The notes below the pieces were generated by a model. It had not been told where the DNA came from, did no database searches, and saw only the letters and a list, made by a program, of their open reading frames with translations. From Candidatus Margulisiibacteriota bacterium (GTDB taxonomy: Bacteria; Margulisbacteria; WOR-1; XYC2-FULL-46-14; JAHJBW01): 12,659 bases of DNA. Both the position numbers and the translations under genes were made by a program. The stretch covers positions 1-12,659 of the forward strand of contig JAHJBW010000074.1 in assembly GCA_018813405.1 (NCBI GenBank), read 5' to 3'. How positions within the stretch are numbered: position 1 is the stretch's first letter; every line of letters begins with the position of its first letter. Below are positions 6,438 to 12,659 of this stretch, in pieces.

Positions 6438-7936
6438 TCATAAAACCTTCCAGGGACGATTATTATTCTATCGCATTCTTCACCGGAAGGACCATGATAA
6501 TTTTTGGCTTGCTCTTTCTTGTACCGCTTTTCACCGCCCTGCTCTTTTTAGAATGGAATCCCGCCATCGATTACGGCGTTGTAGTGCTTTTCTGCTTTGC
6601 GGCAGGGCTTTTGCTGCAAACCGTCTTTCACACGGAAAAAGACCTAACCTGGCTCACTGGATTGGCGGTAACATCCCTTTCCTGGCTGGTCATGATGTTT
6701 TTGGGGGCCATTCCCCTTTTCATGTCAGGCCACTACGGCTCGTATCTGGATGCCTGCTTTGACGCCATGAGCGGAATGGCCACCACCGGGCTGGCCCTGA
6801 TCCAGGACCTGGACCACCTGGCCATATCACACAATATGTGGAGGCATTTTCTTATGTTCGTCGGCGGCCAGGGGATTCTGGTAATAGGACTGACATTCCT
6901 TATTCGCGGTTCGGCCGGCGCCTATCGCATGTATGTGGGTGAGGCGCGCGAGGAAAAGATACTTCCCAATGTCATCAAGACCGCCCGTTTCATATGGGGA
7001 ATAAGCATTTTTTATATGTTGATCGGCACGGGCGCGCTGGCGCTGGTGGCATTTTTGCTGGGCATGCCTCCCATCACATCACTCCTGCATGGATTATGGA
7101 TATTTATGGCGGCGTTTGACACTGGTGGATTTACCCCGCACTCGCAAAGCATCCTCTATTATCATAGTTTTGCCTTTGAAACGGTCACAGTGGTCTTGAT
7201 GCTGCTGGGCACCATGAACTTTGCCGTGCATTACGCTTTGTGGAACCGCAATATCAAAGAGCTGTGGAAGAATCTAGAGATAAGGTCACTGTTCATCACC
7301 ACCACACTAACGCTGATCATGGTAGGAGCAGGCCTCGCCGCCCTGGGTACCTACCCCAACTGGACAGCTTTTATCAGAAAGGGCGCCTATCAGCTTATTT
7401 CCGCCCACTCGGGAACTGGCTATATGACCATTTACGCCAGCCAGTTCATTACCGAGTGGAACCCCCTGGCCTTCTTTGCCATTATCCTGGCCATGGCATT
7501 TGGCGGATCCGCCTGTTCCACGGCTGGCGGCATAAAAGCCCTGCGGCTGGGAATAACACTCAAGGCTTTCATTCAAGACATAAAAAAGATAATGATACCG
7601 GGCGGTTCTGTCATCATAGTCAAATTCCACCATGTAAAAGATGTCATCTTGAACGAGAATATCGTGCGTCCTTCGTTACTAATTCTTATCGCTTATATCA
7701 CAACCTACGTTCTTGGGACGATCGCTGGATTGTTTTACGGATACTCCCTTGCGTCAGCCTCTTTTGAATCGGTATCAGCCTGCGCCAATGTCGGCCTGTC
7801 CTGCGGCATTACCTCTCCGGGCATGCCCAACGGCCTCAAGGTAGTCTACATCATTCAAATGTGGCTCGGAAGGCTTGAGTTCATGTCCGTGTTCGCTCTC
7901 ATCGGATTAATAATTGCTGGATTTAGAGGAAAATAA
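6434..7936 (+). CDS. trkH: TrkH-family potassium uptake channel subunit
   Basis: The 500-residue integral membrane protein has the fourfold M-P-M design of the TrkH/KtrB superfamily. All four selectivity-filter segments can be read: ATTGL (116-120), DTGGF (229-233), SGTGY (326-330) and ANVGL (451-455). Each keeps the central glycine that lines the potassium path. GGSACSTAGGIKALR (357-371) is a strongly conserved family stretch, and GRLEFMS near 479-485 marks the final segment. Extra N-terminal helices (about 20-90) precede the first pore unit, as in TrkH. It moves potassium across the inner membrane, gated by the two TrkA-type proteins encoded just upstream. The start overlaps the trkA stop by four bases. 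A Shine-Dalgarno for the next gene lies inside its 3' end. Confidence 0.95.
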   Translation: MIIKPSRDDYYSIAFFTGRTMIIFGLLFLVPLFTALLFLEWNPAIDYGVVVLFCFAAGLLLQTVFHTEKDLTWLTGLAVTSLSWLVMMFLGAIPLFMSGHYGSYLDACFDAMSGMATTGLALIQDLDHLAISHNMWRHFLMFVGGQGILVIGLTFLIRGSAGAYRMYVGEAREEKILPNVIKTARFIWGISIFYMLIGTGALALVAFLLGMPPITSLLHGLWIFMAAFDTGGFTPHSQSILYYHSFAFETVTVVLMLLGTMNFAVHYALWNRNIKELWKNLEIRSLFITTTLTLIMVGAGLAALGTYPNWTAFIRKGAYQLISAHSGTGYMTIYASQFITEWNPLAFFAIILAMAFGGSACSTAGGIKALRLGITLKAFIQDIKKIMIPGGSVIIVKFHHVKDVILNENIVRPSLLILIAYITTYVLGTIAGLFYGYSLASASFESVSACANVGLSCGITSPGMPNGLKVVYIIQMWLGRLEFMSVFALIGLIIAGFRGK

Positions 7937-7937
7937 C

Positions 7938-8423
7938 ATGACCAAGAAATTGATATTTGTTTTACTGATCTTTTTCCTGAGCCTGGGCCTAATGCCCGGG
8001 CCTTGTGCCTCTTTCCCTGGCCCCACGATAGCAGACATGATCAACAACGCGGTATCCTACGACAACCAGCAAGTAATAATCGAAGCCGAGATCATCGGCA
8101 ATGTCATGAAACGTGGGAAAATTACCTGGCTCAACGTCAATGACGGCAGTTCCGCTATTGGTGTCGTCATAGCCAGCAAAGATATGCCGGCCATAAGGTA
8201 TGCCGGCAACTACAAACACGCCGGCGACAGGGTCAGGATAAGCGGTATTTTCAAGAGGGCCGACGAAAAATACGGCGGGGACCTTGACATAAGGGCGCAA
8301 CAGATAACGGTCATCGAAGAAGGCCATAAAATAGAAAGAAGGGTCAATCACCGTAAAATGATGCTTGTCTACATCTTACTACCCGTAGTTTTATTCTTGA
8401 TCATCATAAAACCTAGACTATAA
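7938..8423 (+). CDS. Exported, membrane-anchored OB-fold-like protein of unknown function
   Basis: I start this 161-residue protein at ATG 7938, one base after the trkH stop. AGAGGA at 7925-7930 lies 7 bases upstream and a signal peptide follows at once. Residues 1-24 form a basic tip, a hydrophobic core and a plausible cleavage site after C-A-S. Residues 44-127 look like an OB fold: VIIEAEIIGNV, WLNVNDGSSAIGVVI, GDRVRISGIFKR and DLDIRAQQITVIEEG give five strands in the order seen in nucleic-acid-type OB domains. Residues 141-157 are a transmembrane helix followed by a short basic end. It would display an OB domain on the outer face of the inner membrane, tethered at its C-terminus. I do not know a function. 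It ends the potassium operon, so a role next to TrkH is possible. Its end overlaps the convergent radical SAM gene by 11 bases. Confidence 0.85.
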   Translation: MTKKLIFVLLIFFLSLGLMPGPCASFPGPTIADMINNAVSYDNQQVIIEAEIIGNVMKRGKITWLNVNDGSSAIGVVIASKDMPAIRYAGNYKHAGDRVRISGIFKRADEKYGGDLDIRAQQITVIEEGHKIERRVNHRKMMLVYILLPVVLFLIIIKPRL

Positions 8424-9444
8424 GGTCCCCTACCGGCGTTCCGCAGAACCCACACCTGTTACCATCTAAATTTTCTTGTTTGATCTGGTATCCCATCCTC
8501 TCGATCAGCAGTTTTTTGCACTTGTGGCAATAGGTATTCTCGCCGGGGTCGCCAGGCACATTGCCAGTATAAACATAGCGCAGACCTGCCTCATAGCCCA
8601 GTTTGCGCGCCTTTTCCAGCGTCTTGAGCGATGTTGCCGGCAGGTTGCGGTATTCCAGGTATGGCATGAAGCGAGTTACATGCCAGGGGGTGTTCTCTCC
8701 CAATTCCGTCCTGATCCAGCTGGCGATATCCTTTAACTGTTTATCGTCATCATTCATGGTGGGGATAATATTGGTAATGCACTCGACATGCATGTTCCAT
8801 TTCTTTTTGGCGCGGATAGCGGCCTCTAAAATGGGCCTGAAGTCGGGCACTTTAGCCAGCTTTTTGTAAAGATCATTATTAAAGCCCTTGATGTCAACCC
8901 TGAAAGCGTCAAGATAGGGCCCGATCATGTCCAGGGCCTGGGAGGTGATATAGCCGTTGGTAACATAGACGGTGTAAAGCCCGTTCTCTTTAAACAGCTT
9001 TGCCCCGTCCAGCGTGTATTCGAACCAGATGGTGGGCTCGTTGTAGGTCCAGGCGATGCCGGCACAATTTTCTTTTTTGGCTAACTGCAGCAGTTGTGCT
9101 GGCGGGATAAGCTCTTCCCTTAGCTCGTCCTTTTCCCTTTCGTAGACCACATGGGCTATTTGCCAGTTCTGGCAGTGGCCGCAGCGCATGTTACAGCCGT
9201 AGGTCCCTAAAGAAAGCACTTGCGAGCCCGGGTGGAAATGGAAAAGCGGTTTTTTCTCGATGGGGTCAGCGGCGATCGAGGAAACAACACCGTAAATCAG
9301 AGTATAAAGCTTGCCATCTTCGTTGACCCTGACCCCGCAGTAGCCGTAATGGCCGGGTGCGATCTGGCAATGTCTGGGGCACAAAAAACAGTGGACATTC
9401 TTATGTTCAATCTTTTCATACAACAGCGCTTCTTTTTTTTGCAT
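8413..9444 (-). CDS. amrS: AmrS-type radical SAM enzyme (AmmeMemoRadiSam family)
   Basis: The 343-residue protein has the radical SAM signature CNMRCGHC, with Cys84, Cys88 and Cys91 holding the 4Fe-4S cluster that cleaves S-adenosylmethionine. Cysteines also flank the barrel. The N-terminus carries CFLCPRHC and a further Cys at 36, as in COG1180 (pyruvate-formate-lyase-activating-enzyme-like) proteins. The C-terminus carries CHKC (306-309) and CGFCGTPVG (331-339), typical of the AmrS subgroup. WTYNEPTIWFEYT and VTNGYI are family stretches. The substrate is not known to me with certainty. Family members are usually encoded near MEMO- and AMMECR1-type proteins; none is in this window. The cluster implies work under low oxygen. 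A promoter with its -10 box 8 bases before the ATG suggests a leaderless message. Confidence is high for the family, lower for the exact role. Confidence 0.9.
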   Translation of the reverse strand: MQKKEALLYEKIEHKNVHCFLCPRHCQIAPGHYGYCGVRVNEDGKLYTLIYGVVSSIAADPIEKKPLFHFHPGSQVLSLGTYGCNMRCGHCQNWQIAHVVYEREKDELREELIPPAQLLQLAKKENCAGIAWTYNEPTIWFEYTLDGAKLFKENGLYTVYVTNGYITSQALDMIGPYLDAFRVDIKGFNNDLYKKLAKVPDFRPILEAAIRAKKKWNMHVECITNIIPTMNDDDKQLKDIASWIRTELGENTPWHVTRFMPYLEYRNLPATSLKTLEKARKLGYEAGLRYVYTGNVPGDPGENTYCHKCKKLLIERMGYQIKQENLDGNRCGFCGTPVGDLIV

Positions 9445-9452
9445 GCCCTAAA

Positions 9453-9481
9453 ATTCTAACACCGGCCAAATCACAATGCAA
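9453..9481 (-). promoter_or_regulatory. Promoter of the radical SAM gene (leaderless arrangement)
   Basis: On the minus strand, TTGCAT (9476-9481) and TAGAAT (9453-9458) are 17 bases apart. The -10 box is 8 bases from the ATG at 9444, and no Shine-Dalgarno is present. The -10 is identical to that of leuA. The -35 is weak. Confidence 0.45.
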
Positions 9482-9515
9482 TGATAATCCTCTGAAATTT
9501 TTTAAAGGATTGGAA

Positions 9516-9535
9516 CTGAGCTCCCGGGCGCTCAG
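9516..9535. promoter_or_regulatory. GC-rich 20-bp dyad, candidate operator for the MNT/HEPN pair
   Basis: CTGAGCTCCCGGGCGCTCAG is symmetric at 18 of 20 positions. It has perfect 6-base arms (CTGAGC and GCTCAG) and a CCCGGG core. It ends 9 bases before the -35 box of the MNT gene and stands out from AT-rich surroundings. There is no T-run after it, so a terminator is unlikely. Autoregulatory operators are common for toxin-antitoxin pairs, which is the reason for the call; nothing shows binding. Confidence 0.4.
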
Positions 9536-9544
9536 GTAATCAGC

Positions 9545-9573
9545 TTAACTCCTTTCTTGATTTGAGCTATAAT
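9545..9573 (+). promoter_or_regulatory. Promoter of the MNT/HEPN pair (leaderless arrangement)
   Basis: TTAACT (9545-9550) and a perfect TATAAT (9568-9573) are 17 bases apart. Seven bases separate the -10 box from ATG 9581, so transcription should begin at or within two bases of the start codon. No ribosome site is seen. Confidence 0.6.
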
Positions 9574-9580
9574 TACGGAT

Positions 9581-9880
9581 ATGAAAGCTTCTTTTGAAAA
9601 TGACAGGCGGCTGCAGGATATTTTAAGTCGTATACTAAAAGTTTCGCGGCCGGATAAGATAGTATTATTCGGCTCCCGCGCGGGCAGAGCAAGTCGGCGG
9701 CTAAGCGATTTTGACATCGCGCTTTTCGGAAAAGTTGATCTTCCTCGCGTAAAAGCAGAATTGGAAGAAGCTCAAACCCTGCTAAAGATCGATTTAATCT
9801 CTTTCGACACGCTAAAAAATATAAAACTTAAAAATAAAATATTGGAAGAAGGTGTGGTTCTTTATGAAAGAAAAATATGA
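9581..9880 (+). CDS. MNT-type minimal nucleotidyltransferase (putative antitoxin, MntA-like)
   Basis: This 99-residue protein is a minimal nucleotidyltransferase of the polymerase-beta fold. The active-site motif GSX10DXD is complete: Gly31-Ser32, ten residues, then Asp43-Phe-Asp45. A third acid, Asp71, lies in KIDLISFD, so metal binding and catalysis should be intact. In type VII toxin-antitoxin systems such proteins (MntA) add AMP to a tyrosine of the partner HEPN toxin and silence it. The partner overlaps its 3' end by 17 bases. The gene is richer in A and T than its neighbours, which fits arrival by transfer. The start at 9581 is the first ATG after a perfect -10 box and gives a full domain. 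Antitoxin function is inferred from the family; the HI0073/HI0074 relatives have also been described simply as an enzyme with its substrate-binding subunit. Confidence 0.88.
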   Translation: MKASFENDRRLQDILSRILKVSRPDKIVLFGSRAGRASRRLSDFDIALFGKVDLPRVKAELEEAQTLLKIDLISFDTLKNIKLKNKILEEGVVLYERKI

Positions 9881-10229
9881 GAATTTCTGCAAGGCCCTTG
9901 ATCGTCTTAAGGAAGCCCTGACGGTTGAGCCTACCGGGCTAAATTTGGATGCCGCCATACAAAGATTTGAATTTACATATGAATTATCCTGGAACCTGTT
10001 AAAAAAACATCTATATCAAGAAGGAATTGAATGCCACACCCCCAGAGAATGCTTCAGCCGGGCTTTCCAGAATGGGATCATCGAAGACGAAGAATTATGG
10101 CTGAAAATGATCGGTGACAGGAATTTATCAAGCCATCTTTATGATGAAGAAGAAGCCAAAAGAATATACCAACAAATTAAAACAAAATATTTCGCGTTGT
10201 TTGAAAAGCTTAAGAAAAAAATGGTCTAG
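9864..10229 (+). CDS. HEPN-domain partner of the MNT protein (HI0074-like, putative RNase toxin)
   Basis: The 121-residue, helix-rich protein resembles the HI0074-type nucleotidyltransferase substrate-binding family, a branch of the HEPN superfamily. The RX4HXY motif is present: Arg86, His91 and Tyr93 in RNLSSHLY, followed by acidic DEEEA. In HepT toxins, Arg and His are the RNase residues and the Tyr is the one the MNT partner modifies with AMP. I start it at ATG 9864, with AAGAAGG about 11 bases upstream; a GTG at 9852 would add four residues. The 17-base overlap with the MNT gene points to coupled synthesis. The order is MNT first, as in HI0073-HI0074. The stop is one base from the stop of the convergent rtcB. 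Toxicity is not shown by sequence. Confidence 0.88.
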   Translation: MKEKYENFCKALDRLKEALTVEPTGLNLDAAIQRFEFTYELSWNLLKKHLYQEGIECHTPRECFSRAFQNGIIEDEELWLKMIGDRNLSSHLYDEEEAKRIYQQIKTKYFALFEKLKKKMV

Positions 10230-10230
10230 A

Positions 10231-11622
10231 TCACCCTTTCACCACCCCCAGCGGCTTCATGCGGCAGACTTTGCGGGCCAAGCCGGCATTATGCACGACA
10301 TCCACAACTTCGCGGACATCTTTATACGCCTCCGGCGCTTCTTCTATCAAACCTTTGCGCGAGGCTGAACGCACGATGACACCCTTCGCCTCAAGCTCAT
10401 CCATCAGCTGTTTTAAAGTAACGCTCCGCATTGCCTGCGCCCGGCTCATGCGGCGCCCCGCCCCATGGCAAACTGATCCCCAGGTCTCTTCCATGGCCCG
10501 TTCAGTTCCAACCAGAACATAAGAATAACGCCCCATGTCGCCGGGGATCAAGACCGGCTGGCCGGGAAATGCTCGTGTGGCTCCCTTGCGATGCACACAA
10601 AGGCCGTTTTCCATCTTAGCAATGTTATGCGCAACATCATAGACCAGAGAAATGCCAGGCTTCCCCGGGGACGATCTCATGGTTTTTGAGAAAACTTCAC
10701 GCGTCCAGTGCGTCAGAATCTGCCGGTTGCACCAGGCAAAGTTGGCCGCGCCCGCCATGGCGGCGTAGTAGTCCTTGCCTTCGGGCGAATTTATCGGCGC
10801 GCAGCACAACTGTCTGTCAGGCAGATGGATATTGTATTTTTGGACCGCCCTATTCATCACTTTGATATAATCGGCGCAAACCTGGTGGCCAAGTCCACGT
10901 GAACCGGAATGCACCATGATGGTAATCTGTCCCTTCAATAGCCCAAACTGGTTGGCAGTCTTTTCATCATAAACTTCTTCGACCACCTGCACCTCAAGGA
11001 AATGGTTACCCGAACCCAAAGTGCCGGCCTGGTCCGTGCCCCTGTCTTTGGCATGCTGGGAGACCAGGGAAGGATCAGCGCCCGGCAAAGAACCCTCAGA
11101 TTCGGTCTGAAGAATATCATTCTCTTCTCCAAACCCGTGCGAAACAGCCCACTTGCTCCCCTGCACCATGACCTTGTCCATGTCGGTCTTGGAAAGCTCG
11201 ATCACCCCGCCTTTGCCGACCCCGGACGGGACCTCAGCAGCCAATCTGTCAACAATGTCGGAGATTTTGTCTTTTATTTCTTTAAGCTCAAGGTCGGTAC
11301 GCAAAAGTCTGATCCCACAGTTGATATCGTAGCCAACTCCCCCGGGAGAGATAACCCCGCCTTTGGCAGGATCAAAAGCTGCCACGCCGCCAATGGGAAA
11401 GCCATATCCCAGATTAATGTCAGGCATGGCCAGGGAGTTGCCGGCAATACCGGGCATAAAGGCAACATTTATCATTTGAAGGTAGGCATTATCGGAAACT
11501 ATCTGGGGAAGCATGTCCTCAGAAGCATACAGCAGGGCATCGGTAAGCATACCTGCCTTAAAAGATTTGGGGATCTTCCACCTGTAGTCATCGATCTTTT
11601 GAAAGATTTCTTTTGGCTTCAT
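10231..11622 (-). CDS. rtcB: RNA-splicing ligase RtcB
   Basis: RtcB joins RNA 2',3'-cyclic-phosphate or 3'-phosphate ends to 5'-OH ends using GTP and manganese, repairing or splicing RNA in the cytosol. I start it at ATG 11622 (463 residues): family sequence begins there, and a longer start at 11670 would run back into the upstream gene. Active-site residues are all present: Asp99 and Cys102 in GGVGYDINCGIRLL, Asn206-His207 in GSGNHFLE, His238 in HSGSRGLGHQ, His332 in YDVAHN, the guanylated His386 in CHGAGRRMSR, and the terminal lysine 462 of VVKG. The protein is therefore predicted active. It begins one base after the stop of the outer-membrane barrel gene (ATGTAAAATG) without a Shine-Dalgarno, so translation may be coupled by re-initiation. 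No archease or RtcA gene is in view. It faces the MNT/HEPN pair tail to tail. Confidence 0.95.
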   Translation of the reverse strand: MKPKEIFQKIDDYRWKIPKSFKAGMLTDALLYASEDMLPQIVSDNAYLQMINVAFMPGIAGNSLAMPDINLGYGFPIGGVAAFDPAKGGVISPGGVGYDINCGIRLLRTDLELKEIKDKISDIVDRLAAEVPSGVGKGGVIELSKTDMDKVMVQGSKWAVSHGFGEENDILQTESEGSLPGADPSLVSQHAKDRGTDQAGTLGSGNHFLEVQVVEEVYDEKTANQFGLLKGQITIMVHSGSRGLGHQVCADYIKVMNRAVQKYNIHLPDRQLCCAPINSPEGKDYYAAMAGAANFAWCNRQILTHWTREVFSKTMRSSPGKPGISLVYDVAHNIAKMENGLCVHRKGATRAFPGQPVLIPGDMGRYSYVLVGTERAMEETWGSVCHGAGRRMSRAQAMRSVTLKQLMDELEAKGVIVRSASRKGLIEEAPEAYKDVREVVDVVHNAGLARKVCRMKPLGVVKG

Positions 11623-11623
11623 T

Positions 11624-12659
11624 TTACATTGTGATAAGGAAGTAGAACTGGTCCTCGCCTCCGGCGTCAAAGCCTTTGGCGTAGCCGGCCTTTAGCATAA
11701 AGCTCATCAGGCCATACATATTGGCGGTCTCAAGATTTATCTCGGCACCCGCGCTTTTGCGCCACAGCATATCGGCAAAACTGCCCGAGGTGGCGCCGCC
11801 TTCGTCAAAATAGACCGCGCCCCATAACTTTTCAAAGAAAAGATACCCGTAGCTCATTCCGATCTCGGGATTAGCAATGGGGAAACGGTATTCAAGCGTA
11901 CCCAGGCCGCCTTTGGTCCCATAGATCAGGTTGGAAGGATAGCCGCGGATGGGCAGGTATTCCCAGGAAAAACTGCCCTGTTGGAGCTCATGCCCGCGGG
12001 ACAGGACACCCTGGAAGGATGCCATAAGGACATGGCGTTTTTTCATCATGGGGAAATATCTTTTAATGCCGCCGGAATATCTGGTAAAGGTAAAGTCGGA
12101 ACCCAGCTCGGAAGCATACATAACGGTCTTAAAGCTCATATCCACACCGTCTTCCGCGCTTATGGAAGCCTGGTAGCGTTTCAGGCTCATGTAACGCCAG
12201 GCTAAAGCAAAGCCTTTAAGGTCTCCTATGCTGGGTTTATTGGTATAGGATTCTATGGAAGAAATGTTCGAGAGCCCTATGCCTTCGTAACCGGCGGAAA
12301 AGATCTGCCTGTCATACCAGTTATAGACGCCGTTGTGGTAAAGGCTGGCATAGATGCCGTAGGCGCGCTGTCTTTCCCAGTAGGTGCCGCCCTCCCAGCT
12401 GTACGGCACTGCCAGGTCGGTGGCGGTAAGGGCAATCTGGGGGAGAAAGACGTTGTTGGCATAGAACACGCTGTAGGTGGGGCGCATGCCGGTCCAGTCG
12501 TAGCCAACCTGCGCCGAATACATATGCTGGCCCACCGGGTCCATGCCTGCAGTATAAAGCAGGGTGCTCATACCATTCTCGTTGTAAAAAGCATAGGGCA
12601 TCCAGAACTTTGGCAAAAGGTAGCGCAGGGGATAGTATTTATGGTCTTCTTTTATGACC
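11624..12659 (-). CDS. Omp85-superfamily outer-membrane barrel, C-terminal part (partial)
   Basis: The frame is open from the window edge to a TAA at 11624-11626, giving about 344 C-terminal residues; the start is outside, and the in-frame TTG at 12616 is not a true start. The sequence alternates aromatic and polar residues as in a beta barrel. LPIRGYPSN at about 11933-11956 contains the IRGY motif of the Omp85 lid loop, followed by GTLEYRFPI and WGAVYFDEGG, both typical of the bacterial surface antigen (D15) domain. It should lie in the outer membrane. N-terminal POTRA or TolB-like propeller domains may precede it, but they are not visible. The start of the visible part (KYYPLRYLLPKFWMPYAF) recalls TolB-propeller/surface-antigen fusions; that is memory-based inference. 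The last residue is Met rather than the usual aromatic end of a barrel signal. Confidence 0.8.
   Translation of the reverse strand, partial: VIKEDHKYYPLRYLLPKFWMPYAFYNENGMSTLLYTAGMDPVGQHMYSAQVGYDWTGMRPTYSVFYANNVFLPQIALTATDLAVPYSWEGGTYWERQRAYGIYASLYHNGVYNWYDRQIFSAGYEGIGLSNISSIESYTNKPSIGDLKGFALAWRYMSLKRYQASISAEDGVDMSFKTVMYASELGSDFTFTRYSGGIKRYFPMMKKRHVLMASFQGVLSRGHELQQGSFSWEYLPIRGYPSNLIYGTKGGLGTLEYRFPIANPEIGMSYGYLFFEKLWGAVYFDEGGATSGSFADMLWRKSAGAEINLETANMYGLMSFMLKAGYAKGFDAGGEDQFYFLITM

Noticed and set aside
7240..7767. A 175-codon plus-strand frame inside trkH, rich in His and Arg.
   Set aside because: It is an out-of-frame reading of trkH, whose third pore segment and GGSACSTAGG motif are encoded here.
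9516..9535. The GC-rich dyad as an intrinsic terminator.
   Set aside because: No T-run follows on either strand, and no gene ends into it; both flanking genes point away from it.
11002..11634. A 210-codon open frame on the plus strand opposite rtcB.
   Set aside because: rtcB carries every active-site motif across this stretch; the opposite frame shows no family features and no start signals.

Overview
The window is compact bacterial chromosome with roughly even base composition and no tRNA, rRNA, CRISPR array or insertion sequence that I can see. An Omp85-type outer-membrane barrel and a lipoprotein with a lipobox point to a cell with two membranes. The stand-alone AmrS-type radical SAM enzyme, the split TrkA subunits and the apparent leaderless starts suggest a little-studied, probably anaerobic lineage. 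I cannot fix the phylum from sequence alone. No gene-free stretch exceeds about 140 bases.

Layout. (1) 1-1577: the end of an unrecognised gene, then a secreted lipoprotein with one EF-hand-like calcium loop. (2) 1621-3132: a complete 2-isopropylmalate synthase (leuA), the first committed step of leucine synthesis. (3) 3118-4579, minus strand: a three-gene unit of a stand-alone Lrp/AsnC-type ligand-binding (RAM) domain and two TPR-repeat proteins. The last TPR gene is broken by a frameshift in an A5 run. (4) 4659-8423, plus strand: a five-gene operon of a DUF502 membrane protein, two TrkA-type gating subunits (the first without a C-terminal RCK domain), the TrkH potassium-transport channel and a membrane-anchored OB-fold protein. 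Units 3 and 4 leave from a 79-base gap holding two interlocked, near-consensus sigma-70 promoters and an inverted repeat. (5) 8413-9444, minus: an AmrS-type radical SAM enzyme without its usual MEMO and AMMECR1 partners. (6) 9581-10229, plus: an overlapping MNT nucleotidyltransferase/HEPN pair, related to type VII (MntA-HepT) toxin-antitoxin systems, with a near-palindromic dyad upstream. (7) 10231-12659, minus: the RNA ligase RtcB, one base behind the end of an outer-membrane barrel gene that runs off the window.

Two themes cut across these units. Three promoter-proximal genes (leuA, the radical SAM gene, the MNT gene) have a -10 box 7-8 bases before the ATG and no Shine-Dalgarno, and DUF502 has only about a 5-base predicted leader, so leaderless or near-leaderless translation looks common. 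Convergent genes meet tail to tail with overlaps of 15 and 11 bases or a 1-base gap, so no intrinsic terminators sit between them. The most interesting places are the MNT/HEPN pair facing RtcB, which can rejoin RNA ends of the kind HEPN nucleases make; the potassium operon with its unexplained OB-fold protein and interlocked promoter; and the TPR frameshift. I did not find a clear-cut new system.
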